Positions 1 to 5,406 of a DNA stretch of 6,589 bases are shown in pieces; the stretch's first letter is position 1, and each line of letters starts with the position of its first letter. The notes under the pieces were generated by a model. The model was not told the DNA's origin. It saw only the letters and a program-made list of their open reading frames with translations, and searched no databases. Both the position numbers and the translations under genes were made by a program. Source of the DNA: JABILX01 sp041648305 (GTDB taxonomy: Bacteria > Patescibacteriota > Gracilibacteria > UBA1369 > LOWO2-01-FULL-3); NCBI GenBank assembly GCA_041648305.1, contig JBAZPI010000046.1, forward strand, positions 1-6,589, read 5' to 3'.

Positions 1-33
1 TTCCAGTTGGGATTGCTTTGTTGGCTTTGGCAT
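1..33 (-). CDS. Possible start of a third leftward gene (N-terminal 11 codons only)
   Basis: An ATG on the minus strand (CAT at 31-33) opens a frame that stays open to the window edge and reads MPKPTKQSQLE. Too little is present to name a product. The case for a real gene rests on context: a promoter-like pair lies just upstream at 57-85, at a distance giving a leader of about 17 nt, and the two complete genes on this strand follow the same pattern of short leader, own promoter and no clear Shine-Dalgarno. The Pro/Gln/Lys-rich start loosely resembles the start of the 183-aa protein encoded at 611-1162. It could equally be a chance open frame. Confidence 0.3.
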   Translation of the reverse strand, partial: MPKPTKQSQLE

Positions 34-56
34 GATGTTTTGGCTATCTCGATTGG

Positions 57-85
57 AGTTTAACAGCGCAAAAGGGTGAAGTCAA
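57..85 (-). promoter_or_regulatory. Candidate sigma-70 promoter for the partial leftward gene
   Basis: Read on the minus strand, TTGACT (80-85) is separated by 17 nt from TAAACT (57-62). The -35 box matches the consensus at 5 of 6 positions and the -10 box at 4 of 6. The -35 box overlaps a run of seven U residues (84-90 in the transcript) that follows the stop codon of the 146-aa gene. Direction and spacing fit transcription of the frame starting at 33. Confidence 0.35.
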
Positions 86-101
86 AAAAATGCCTTATGC
101 C

Positions 102-542
102 CTATGGCTGTGCCGTCAACAGGGCTGCTATGATACTTCGCATTTCGGGGATGTTTATCGGGTAGGGGAGGGTAAAATCTACTGTCTTTGCTACTGTATC
201 TATTGTTTCGTCATCTACTTCGTCGAGATACTCTTTAGTAGTCTTGTTTTCTCTTTCGCTGCGCTGGGTTGAGTCATAAATGAGGATTGTTTTGACGGCG
301 GTATTTATGTCTAGTCTGATTGCCATGATTATTACTAGCATATCCTCGATTTCTTCAAACAGCCCTATTATGACGACTTTGATTCTGTGGTTTGTATCTT
401 CTTGGGCGAGATTTAGCGCGGTGCTTAAGTCCGGCGCTTCTAAAATTTCCGCGCTTGTTTCAGGCGGAATAATTTGACTAGCTAAGTTTTTTCTAATGTT
501 CGGATCCGGGATGCACAACAGGACTTGTGGACTATTTTCCAT
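102..542 (-). CDS. Stand-alone degenerate receiver-like protein (146 aa)
   Basis: I do not recognise a specific family. The pattern suggests a CheY-like receiver fold: a hydrophobic first strand VLLCIPDP (residues 7-14), a helix, a second strand near AEILEA (31-36), an amphipathic helix, a third strand KVVIIG (55-60), a fourth strand KTILIYDS (84-91), and a final strand-helix TLPYPINIPEMRSIIAALL (124-142). The last segment resembles the end of receivers, where a conserved Lys-Pro normally sits. The phosphoacceptor Asp expected at the end of strand 3 is Gly60, and the conserved Lys is replaced by Tyr, so ordinary phosphorelay is unlikely. An acidic stretch (about 95-115) falls where helix 4 would be. 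There is no DNA-binding or other output domain, signal peptide or membrane segment. It has its own promoter 31 nt upstream of the start and no clear Shine-Dalgarno. The neighbour at 611-1162 has the same layout and may be a paralogue. Confidence is high that this is a gene and moderate on fold. Confidence 0.7.
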   Translation of the reverse strand: MENSPQVLLCIPDPNIRKNLASQIIPPETSAEILEAPDLSTALNLAQEDTNHRIKVVIIGLFEEIEDMLVIIMAIRLDINTAVKTILIYDSTQRSERENKTTKEYLDEVDDETIDTVAKTVDFTLPYPINIPEMRSIIAALLTAQP

Positions 543-572
543 TTTGTTTGAGAAAAAGAGTGAAAGGAGTCT

Positions 573-602
573 ATTTTAGACACGAACCCTTGTTTGTGTC
601 AA
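573..602 (-). promoter_or_regulatory. Promoter of the 146-aa receiver-like gene
   Basis: On the minus strand a perfect TTGACA (597-602) is followed after 18 nt by TAAAAT (573-578), a 5-of-6 match to the -10 consensus. The -35 box begins only 8 nt past the stop codon of the upstream gene, and the predicted transcript would start near 566, leaving a leader of about 24 nt. This suggests the gene is transcribed independently of its neighbour. Confidence 0.6.
579..600. promoter_or_regulatory. Inverted repeat in the promoter spacer (operator candidate)
   Basis: Arms GACACGAAC (579-587) and GTTTGTGTC (592-600) are complementary at 8 of 9 positions, the ninth being a G-T pair, around a 4-nt centre. 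The repeat fills the gap between the -10 and -35 boxes and covers most of the -35. A dimeric repressor bound here would block RNA polymerase. This is inferred from position and symmetry only; no second copy of this exact site was found at the divergent promoter at 1208-1256. Confidence 0.4.
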
Positions 603-610
603 GAGTACTT

Positions 611-1162
611 TCACTTAGGGGGAGTTTGTGTTGAGGAAGAGATTACCGCTTTTATTTCTTCTCTGATGCTACCTAGTAGGGCTGCAGTAACGGCGTGTGC
701 TTGGATAATCGTTGGGCGTGGAGACTTGAGTTCGTATTTGAATGCCTCTACTTTAGAGTCTTGAGGAGTATCTGTCGGCAGGAGAATTATTTTGATTTGG
801 CTCTTGGTTGATGCTCGTATGACTGCTTGTATTTCTGCGGAAAGGAGGGTGTTTTGTGTCCCTAATACAAGTACAGCAATTATTTTTTGTTCCGTTCCTT
901 TTTGTATGAGCGCTACTGCTGAATTAGGATCGCTGGTTTTCTCCATATTGAAGAATCCTAGGTCTGAAATTGCTGCCCATAGTGCCGTTTGGGTCCCAAT
1001 GTCCCATTTTTGCTCACTATCAACTACAATAATTGTACTTTTTTGAGTACCGTTTGTGGCAGGGTCTTTCGGTGTTTCCTTTGTAGGATCTTCCGAGGTG
1101 TCACCTGGAGGAGGACTCCATCTTTGGACTTTGTCATCTGGTTGTGGTGGCTGAGAGTTCAT
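611..1162 (-). CDS. Pseudo-receiver-like protein with proline-rich N-terminus (183 aa)
   Basis: Residues 1-40 are polar, rich in Pro, Asp, Thr and Lys, and probably disordered. From residue 42 the protein follows a receiver-like alternation: strand STIIVVDSE (42-50), helix (about 55-67), strand FFNMEKTSD (70-78), helix NSAVALIQ (80-87), strand AVLVLG (96-101), helix (105-117), strand KIILLPTD (124-131), then SPRPTIIQAHAVTAALLGSI (147-166), which matches the last strand-helix of receivers. As in the 146-aa neighbour, the phosphoacceptor position at the end of strand 3 is Gly (101), and no clear acidic pair follows strand 1 beyond Asp48/Glu50. No output domain is present. The C-terminal tail is Ser/Thr/Pro-rich. 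The start at 1162 is supported by a divergent promoter 66 nt upstream, though no Shine-Dalgarno is visible. A real gene is likely; the receiver-fold assignment is an inference that structure prediction could test. Confidence 0.7.
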   Translation of the reverse strand: MNSQPPQPDDKVQRWSPPPGDTSEDPTKETPKDPATNGTQKSTIIVVDSEQKWDIGTQTALWAAISDLGFFNMEKTSDPNSAVALIQKGTEQKIIAVLVLGTQNTLLSAEIQAVIRASTKSQIKIILLPTDTPQDSKVEAFKYELKSPRPTIIQAHAVTAALLGSIREEIKAVISSSTQTPPK

Positions 1163-1207
1163 TGTTTAAATGGTAATCTTAGTTTCACGAAAATCCAATA
1201 GAATAGC

Positions 1208-1236
1208 TTGCATAATTCATTAGGTGACAGTATAGT
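1208..1236 (+). promoter_or_regulatory. Rightward promoter for the 511-aa methyltransferase-like gene
   Basis: TTGCAT (1208-1213) and TATAGT (1231-1236) are separated by exactly 17 nt. The predicted start of transcription near 1243 leaves a leader of about 34 nt before the ATG at 1277. The -10 box overlaps the -10 box of the opposing promoter. Confidence 0.5.
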
Positions 1237-1256
1237 TCTTCTCCTGGTTTTGTCAA
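1229..1256 (-). promoter_or_regulatory. Leftward promoter for the 183-aa receiver-like gene
   Basis: On the minus strand a perfect TTGACA (1251-1256) is followed after 16 nt by TATACT (1229-1234), a 5-of-6 match to the consensus. Transcription would begin near 1222, giving a leader of about 60 nt. The -10 box shares 1231-1234 with the rightward promoter, so the two probably cannot be occupied by polymerase together. Confidence 0.55.
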
Positions 1257-1276
1257 GCTAAATTTAAGCCAAGTAT

Positions 1277-2812
1277 ATGGAGAATGTGAATTCAGGTTTA
1301 GTAGACCTAGATTGGCGCGAGAGAGGGAATTATCCTGCTCTTGATGGGGTATATAAGAAAATGACTTTTGAGGATGCTTCGAACCTGGTCTTTTCTTCCG
1401 ATAAGATTTCTGTAAGCAGGAGTAGAATTGGTGGCCTTATGGGTGTGGATGATGAAGACAGCTCTTTGATATCCGAGAGGGCTGGAGCGTGGGATGCCGC
1501 TATGAGTGGTTTGCTTACGGATGATTTCCCCCTGCAATCTGGCGATATGTGTACGCAGTTGTCAAGAGATCTTGGTGTTGTCTCTGATCTGGAGGCTGCG
1601 AAAGTCAATAGAGAGCTTAGTGATGTAGTTTCGAAAGATCCTGAAGAATTGAGTAGGCTTTATCATGCAACGATTTTATTGGTTTTGCTTGGTGAGAGAG
1701 TTGAGTTCGGAAGAGTACCTTATGTTGAGCCGCGTACTGGTCCGAAACTGCCTGATGATTTAAGACAGAAGCTTTCCGGAATATTGTCCGGTCCTCCTAT
1801 TCTTGGAAATGAGGGGGGTATTGGTAGTGTTGATGAAGTCGATATGAGGAATATCTTGTTTTTAAATCACGAAGTCTTGCAAAGATATCGTAAGCATTTT
1901 TTCGAGGTTGAGAAGTACCCTGTTGAACGGGCTTTACAGCAGGACCCGGAAAGGATATCCGAGTATTGTTATGCGTTGTTACGTTTGGTTTTAGGTAAGA
2001 GTGAAAATTTTTCTGAGGTTCTTCAGGAGTCATTTGTTTCGGAAGAAGTCACAAATCTTTCTCGGCGATATTTCCCTCAGCGTTGCGGAGGAAGGTCTCT
2101 GTGGGATGCGGAGATTTCCGATATTGTCGGGCAATTGAGAGATTTAGGAGCTAGGGCATTTGAACATAATTGTTTGATGACCTGTAGAGTTCCCACTTCC
2201 GGTGTTATAACTCCTCCCGGGAGGCTTGTAGAGCCTGATGCAAATACTGCTGTTGATTTTGGGGCTGGTCTATATGCGCGTTTTTTAAATGCTATGGCTA
2301 GAGGGAATCCAGGTTGTCATTTCCATGCTGTGGATAAAAAGGTTCGCGAAGAGTGTGATTTGCGTCTTTATAATTCTCCTAATATGCATTTTTTGCCTGG
2401 GGATTTTGATGATAAATCTTCTGTTGACCGTTTGGTGGCGAGATTTGGAGGTACTGTTGATATGATAAATTTATCCAATATTCTTCATAAACTTAGGGAT
2501 CCCGCTGGTTTTTTAAGAGTAGTTTTTGGGAGAATGTTGAAGAGGTATGGGGGAAAAGTTAATGTTTGCATGCCGGCGATTTCTGGTTTTGTGGATAAAT
2601 CCGGGAGGCGTGTTGGGGCGAGGTCTCTTGTTGCAATGGGTTATGAGGATACGACGCACTTCTGGGAAAGTTTTTTGACTATTGAGACGTTCCTTGAGGT
2701 TGTTAGGTCAATATCCAATTTGAAGATCACGTCGATTGCCTTTGCCGATTCACGTCTTTCCGAGAATGATATGACAAAGAGAATGTTTGTTGCTTTGGAA
2801 AGAAATGGTTAA
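1277..2812 (+). CDS. Uncharacterised 511-aa protein with C-terminal SAM methyltransferase domain
   Basis: The C-terminal third has class I methyltransferase features: motif I AVDFGAG (325-331) for SAM binding, an acidic residue after strand 2 in HAVDKK (Asp353), a third loop LPGDFDD (373-379), and motif IV region VDMINLSNILHKLRDP (394-409) followed by a helix and the strand KVNVCMP (427-433). No NPPY-type motif is seen, so an adenine or glutamine N-methyltransferase is not indicated; the acceptor is unknown. Residues 1-290 match nothing I recognise. They are helical and contain an apparent internal repeat: about 120-147 (KDPEELSRLYHATILLVLLG and on) aligns without gaps to 222-249 (QDPERISEYCYALLRLVLGK and on). 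No signal peptide or membrane segment is evident. The start at 1277 suits the promoter upstream although no Shine-Dalgarno is visible; Met29 is an alternative. It is divergent from the pseudo-receiver genes. Confidence is high for a gene, good for the methyltransferase fold and nil on substrate. Confidence 0.8.
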   Translation: MENVNSGLVDLDWRERGNYPALDGVYKKMTFEDASNLVFSSDKISVSRSRIGGLMGVDDEDSSLISERAGAWDAAMSGLLTDDFPLQSGDMCTQLSRDLGVVSDLEAAKVNRELSDVVSKDPEELSRLYHATILLVLLGERVEFGRVPYVEPRTGPKLPDDLRQKLSGILSGPPILGNEGGIGSVDEVDMRNILFLNHEVLQRYRKHFFEVEKYPVERALQQDPERISEYCYALLRLVLGKSENFSEVLQESFVSEEVTNLSRRYFPQRCGGRSLWDAEISDIVGQLRDLGARAFEHNCLMTCRVPTSGVITPPGRLVEPDANTAVDFGAGLYARFLNAMARGNPGCHFHAVDKKVREECDLRLYNSPNMHFLPGDFDDKSSVDRLVARFGGTVDMINLSNILHKLRDPAGFLRVVFGRMLKRYGGKVNVCMPAISGFVDKSGRRVGARSLVAMGYEDTTHFWESFLTIETFLEVVRSISNLKITSIAFADSRLSENDMTKRMFVALERNG

Positions 2813-2855
2813 TATTTCGGGGATTTCTCTGGGGGGACGATGGGATTTCCCCGTG

Positions 2856-2877
2856 CGGATTTCCCCGGGGAAATCCG
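2856..2877. repeat. Perfect 22-bp palindrome
   Basis: The left arm CGGATTTCCCC (2856-2866) is followed with no spacer by its exact reverse complement (2867-2877). In DNA this is a fully symmetric site suited to a dimeric protein. In RNA it would fold into a 9-bp stem closed by CCGG. It lies 44 bp past the stop of the 511-aa gene and 119 bp before the amidohydrolase start. Confidence 0.85.
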
Positions 2878-2896
2878 TGAGGATTCCGAGCTGCCC

Positions 2897-2918
2897 GTGG
2901 AATCCGAGTGGAATCCGA
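2897..2918. repeat. Tandem duplication of an 11-bp unit
   Basis: GTGGAATCCGA occurs twice back to back (2897-2907 and 2908-2918) with no mismatch, and a further G follows. Its core is related to the inverted arms of the nearby palindrome, so the tandem repeat appears to be part of the same repeat cluster. Confidence 0.85.
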
Positions 2919-2961
2919 GAAAAATTTGTTTTTTGGTCTGCGGGATGGTATTTTTTGTTGC

Positions 2962-2978
2962 AAGGAGAGCTTAAGGAG
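2962..2978 (+). promoter_or_regulatory. Two tandem Shine-Dalgarno-like sites before the amidohydrolase
   Basis: AAGGAG occurs at 2962-2967 and again at 2973-2978. The second site is 18 nt from the ATG at 2997, longer than the usual 5-10 nt, and no ATG, GTG or TTG lies at the usual distance from it. An in-frame TTG at 2958 would place both sites inside the gene. The sites support translation starting in this area but leave the exact start uncertain. Confidence 0.4.
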
Positions 2979-2996
2979 ATCGATAATTTAAACAGT

Positions 2997-4073
2997 ATGA
3001 CCAATAACATATCTGATAGGAAGGTGCAGGGGGTGTGTCCGTCTTTTCCTTTTAAGGAGTATTTTTTTGAAGAGGTTAAATCTTTGGTTGATGGTTCAGG
3101 CGGGGTCATGAAAGGCATGGTTAGCGCGCACGCTCATCTCGATCGTGCGTTTACATTGACTAGAGATATTTGGGATCAGTCTATGGCGCTGATGGAGGAG
3201 AAATGGGTTTTGGTCGACGCGATCCGAAAAAAAAACGCTACTGATCCGGCTGGGATGAAAGAGCGTGTGCGTGGGGTCTTGGACATGATGATTGAGCAAG
3301 GTGTTGCGGTTTTTCACACTCATGTGGATGCAGATTTGAATACCGAACTTAAGGTGGTTGAGGCGATGGCGGAACTACGGGATGAGTATAAGGATCGGCT
3401 TGTTCTAAGGTTATGCGCTCATCCGGCTCAGGGTTTTTTGAATGAGGATGGGAGTGGGCATAACAAGAAGAAGATCGAGATTTTTGAGAAGGCGTGCTCA
3501 ATATGCGATGGGGTTGGGGGGCTTCCTTCGGCGGATCGTCGAATGGCTTCCGGAGATGGGGATTTGAAGCATATGGACGTGATTTTCGGGATTGCTAAGA
3601 ACTTGGGCAAAGACTTGGATGTTCATATTGATCAGGAGAATAATCCGCTTGAGAGGGATACGGATAAATTGATCGCGAAAACGCGTGAACACGGCTACGA
3701 AGGGCATGTGAATTTCTTGCATTGTATATCTGTTGCGGCGCAGAAAAAGTCTGTACGTACCGAGATTATAAAGGGCCTAAAAGATGTTGGAGCGAATGTG
3801 ATTGTTTGTCCGACGGCGGCTCTGGCTATGAAGCAGCACGATGACAAAACTTCCCCTGTCCACAACTCGATCGCTCCGGTTCCGGAATTGGTCGAGGCCG
3901 GGGTGAATGTCGCGTTCGGGTTTGATAACATAAGCGATGTTTATCAGCCTGAGATTTCCGGGGATGTTTGGGAGGAGGTTCGTGTGCTGGCTTCAGCTTG
4001 CAGGTATTACAAGGTGTCAGAACTGGCGAAAATACTTACTTTAAACGGATATAAAACATTTAAATTAATCTAA
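2997..4073 (+). CDS. Cytosine-deaminase-like metal-dependent amidohydrolase (358 aa)
   Basis: This is an amidohydrolase-superfamily TIM barrel closest in motifs to cytosine deaminase (CodA) and AtzC-type enzymes, which hydrolyse C-N bonds on small ring nitrogen compounds. Visible metal ligands are His45 and His47 in SAHAHLDRAF, His210 in DVHIDQENNP and Asp310 in FGFDNISDVYQP; His242 in NFLHCIS matches the conserved strand-6 His. Where CodA has a catalytic Glu in HCDE, this protein has Gln213 (HIDQ), so cytosine is probably not its substrate. The flanking beta-sandwich of most family members seems missing: only 40 residues precede the HxH motif and the chain ends soon after the last barrel helix, giving 358 aa against roughly 400-430. 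The start at 2997 is chosen because the upstream in-frame extension reads through the repeat cluster and has no family character. It is the first gene of a compact five-gene run, 7 bp before the argH-like gene. Family is confident; substrate is unknown. Confidence 0.85.
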   Translation: MTNNISDRKVQGVCPSFPFKEYFFEEVKSLVDGSGGVMKGMVSAHAHLDRAFTLTRDIWDQSMALMEEKWVLVDAIRKKNATDPAGMKERVRGVLDMMIEQGVAVFHTHVDADLNTELKVVEAMAELRDEYKDRLVLRLCAHPAQGFLNEDGSGHNKKKIEIFEKACSICDGVGGLPSADRRMASGDGDLKHMDVIFGIAKNLGKDLDVHIDQENNPLERDTDKLIAKTREHGYEGHVNFLHCISVAAQKKSVRTEIIKGLKDVGANVIVCPTAALAMKQHDDKTSPVHNSIAPVPELVEAGVNVAFGFDNISDVYQPEISGDVWEEVRVLASACRYYKVSELAKILTLNGYKTFKLI

Positions 4074-4080
4074 TATCAAT

Positions 4081-5394
4081 ATGGCAAAAACAATAAAACG
4101 CAAACTTTGGCACAAAAAGGATATGGTCGAGATGGATCATACTGTCGAGGAATATAATGCGGGGAAGGATATTGCTTATGATCAGATTCTTGTCCCTTAT
4201 GATGTTGACGGTTCGATCGCGTACGCGAAAATGCTTCATAAATATGGGATTCTCAATGCGAAGGAGCTGAAGGATCTCGAGAAGGGGCTTGCTGAAATAC
4301 GTGGGCTTCATGCGAAAGGAAAATTCGTGGTCAGGTTGGAGGATGAAGATTGTCATACGGCGATTGAGAACTATCTGGTTGAGCATTACGGGGATGTTGG
4401 GAAAAAAATTCACACAGCCAGGTCTCGTAATGATCAGGTGCTTGTGACTGAGAGGTTGTATGTGAGGGCGAAGCTTGAGAGGATTCGCAAGTTTGCTATT
4501 GCGACTGCGAAAGAGTTTGCGCGTGCCGCGCTGAAATATGAGTTTATTCCGATGCCTGGATATACGCACACGCAGAAGGCGATGCCGACTTCTGTGGGGA
4601 TGTGGCTCGGGAGTTTCGCTGAGGGGTTGGTTGATGATATTAGATTTCTCGATACGGTTGCGAAGATTAATAATCAGAATCCTCTTGGTACCGGCGCCGG
4701 ATACGGGACGCCTTTTGGATTTGACAGGGATTATCTTTCGAAGCTTTTGGGTTTTGATAAGACGCAGAGTAACTCGATTTATTGCCATAATTCGCGTGCG
4801 AAGAATCATGCGATGGTTTTGGACGCTTGCGTCCATTTGATGATGACTTTGAATAAATTCGCGACTGACGCAGTTTTGTTCTCTTCCGGGCAGTATTTGT
4901 TCTTTGAGTTCGGGGATAATATCGCGACCGGTTCGTCGATTATGCCGCAAAAAAGAAATCTTGATGTCGCTGAGCTACTTCGTGCGCGCGGGGCGACGGT
5001 TGTTGCGTGCAGAGCCGAGATTTTGATGAATTATATGAACAAAATGTCCGGATATCACAGGGATGGGCAGGAGCTCAAAAGGCCGCTTTTCTTGGGGCTT
5101 CAGTTTACCGAGGATTCTTTGGAGGTTGCGGCGATAATTGCGAAAAATATCACGCCGAATAAGGAGAAATTATATGACGCCATGACTCCGGAACTTTTTG
5201 CGACGCATAAGGCTTTCGCTCTTGTTAAGAAGGGGATGCCGTTTAGGGATGCTTATTTTAAGATTGGGAATCATTTGAAAGAATTGACTATTGATAAGAG
5301 GTCGATTGTGGGGATGCTGAAGGAGTCGAAGCATAGGGGTGGCGCTGGGAATTTGGGACTTAAGGAATTGATTGAGAAGATTGAGAGGCTGTAG
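4081..5394 (+). CDS. argH: Argininosuccinate lyase (437 aa, divergent)
   Basis: This fumarase/aspartase-superfamily lyase would split argininosuccinate into arginine and fumarate, acting as a cytoplasmic homotetramer. Family signatures occur in order: an N-terminal YDVDGSIAYAKML (40-52), CHTAIENYLVE (91-101), HTARSRNDQV (111-120), GYTHTQKAMPT (160-170) with the catalytic-region His163, PLGTGAGYGTPF (201-212), the flexible signature loop GSSIMPQKRNLD (284-295) with the catalytic Ser pair 285/286, and GYHRDGQELKRPLF (324-337). Length is slightly short of the usual 450-470. Departures include the missing GGRF near the N-terminus (KLWHKKD instead), Leu for Pro after KxN in the signature loop, and SRAKNH where the family usually has SxRD. 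No argG or other arginine gene is in the window. It begins 7 bp after the amidohydrolase and has no Shine-Dalgarno, so it is probably co-transcribed. A related lyase activity on a different succinyl adduct remains possible. Confidence 0.9.
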   Translation: MAKTIKRKLWHKKDMVEMDHTVEEYNAGKDIAYDQILVPYDVDGSIAYAKMLHKYGILNAKELKDLEKGLAEIRGLHAKGKFVVRLEDEDCHTAIENYLVEHYGDVGKKIHTARSRNDQVLVTERLYVRAKLERIRKFAIATAKEFARAALKYEFIPMPGYTHTQKAMPTSVGMWLGSFAEGLVDDIRFLDTVAKINNQNPLGTGAGYGTPFGFDRDYLSKLLGFDKTQSNSIYCHNSRAKNHAMVLDACVHLMMTLNKFATDAVLFSSGQYLFFEFGDNIATGSSIMPQKRNLDVAELLRARGATVVACRAEILMNYMNKMSGYHRDGQELKRPLFLGLQFTEDSLEVAAIIAKNITPNKEKLYDAMTPELFATHKAFALVKKGMPFRDAYFKIGNHLKELTIDKRSIVGMLKESKHRGGAGNLGLKELIEKIERL

Positions 5395-5406
5395 TAGAAT
5401 TGGCCC

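Larger units (their letters stand above)
2819..2918. repeat. Cluster of related GGATTTCC/GGAATCC repeats in the 2813-2996 gap
   Basis: The gap between the methyltransferase-like gene and the amidohydrolase holds several versions of one short motif: GGGATTTCTCT near 2820, GGGATTTCCCC (2842-2852), GGATTTCCCC (2857-2866) with its inverse GGGGAAATCC (2867-2876), GGATTCC (2881-2887) and GGAATCC (2899-2905 and 2910-2916). GGATTCC and the first GGAATCC form a further inverted pair with an 11-nt loop. Base composition is unlike the flanking genes. It may be a REP-like or miniature element, or a structured leader or 3' region. No U-run directly follows the main stem, so a simple terminator is not supported. 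Confidence 0.6.

Noticed and set aside
84..112. Possible terminator of the 146-aa gene: seven U residues in the transcript just after the stop codon.
   Set aside because: Only a 3-bp GCC/GGC stem with an 11-nt loop precedes the U-run, too weak for a convincing intrinsic terminator.
1257..1269. Near-palindrome GCTAAATTTAAGC between the rightward promoter and the 511-aa gene.
   Set aside because: Only the central 8 bp are perfectly symmetric and they are AT-only, so chance is a sufficient explanation.
2840..2974. A 44-codon frame in the repeat-rich gap, preceded by a G-run, ending in a hydrophobic stretch, with its TAA overlapping the second AAGGAG site.
   Set aside because: Most of it is translated repeat and palindrome, with no recognisable peptide. 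It could be a leader peptide, but nothing beyond position supports that.
2958..2987. TTGCAA and GATAAT with an 18-nt spacer as a promoter for the amidohydrolase operon.
   Set aside because: Transcription would begin at about the start codon and exclude both AAGGAG sites, which conflicts with the better-supported reading of those sites.
2787..2996. In-frame N-terminal extension of the amidohydrolase to an ATG at 2787 (428 aa in total).
   Set aside because: It begins inside the end of the 511-aa gene, reads through the palindrome and repeats, and has no resemblance to the family; the ATG at 2997 is more sensible.
4060..4950. Long antisense frame (296 codons) opposite the argininosuccinate lyase gene.
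   Set aside because: The plus strand encodes a clear conserved enzyme; the antisense translation is rich in Arg, Ile and His and has no domain character, as expected from codon bias.
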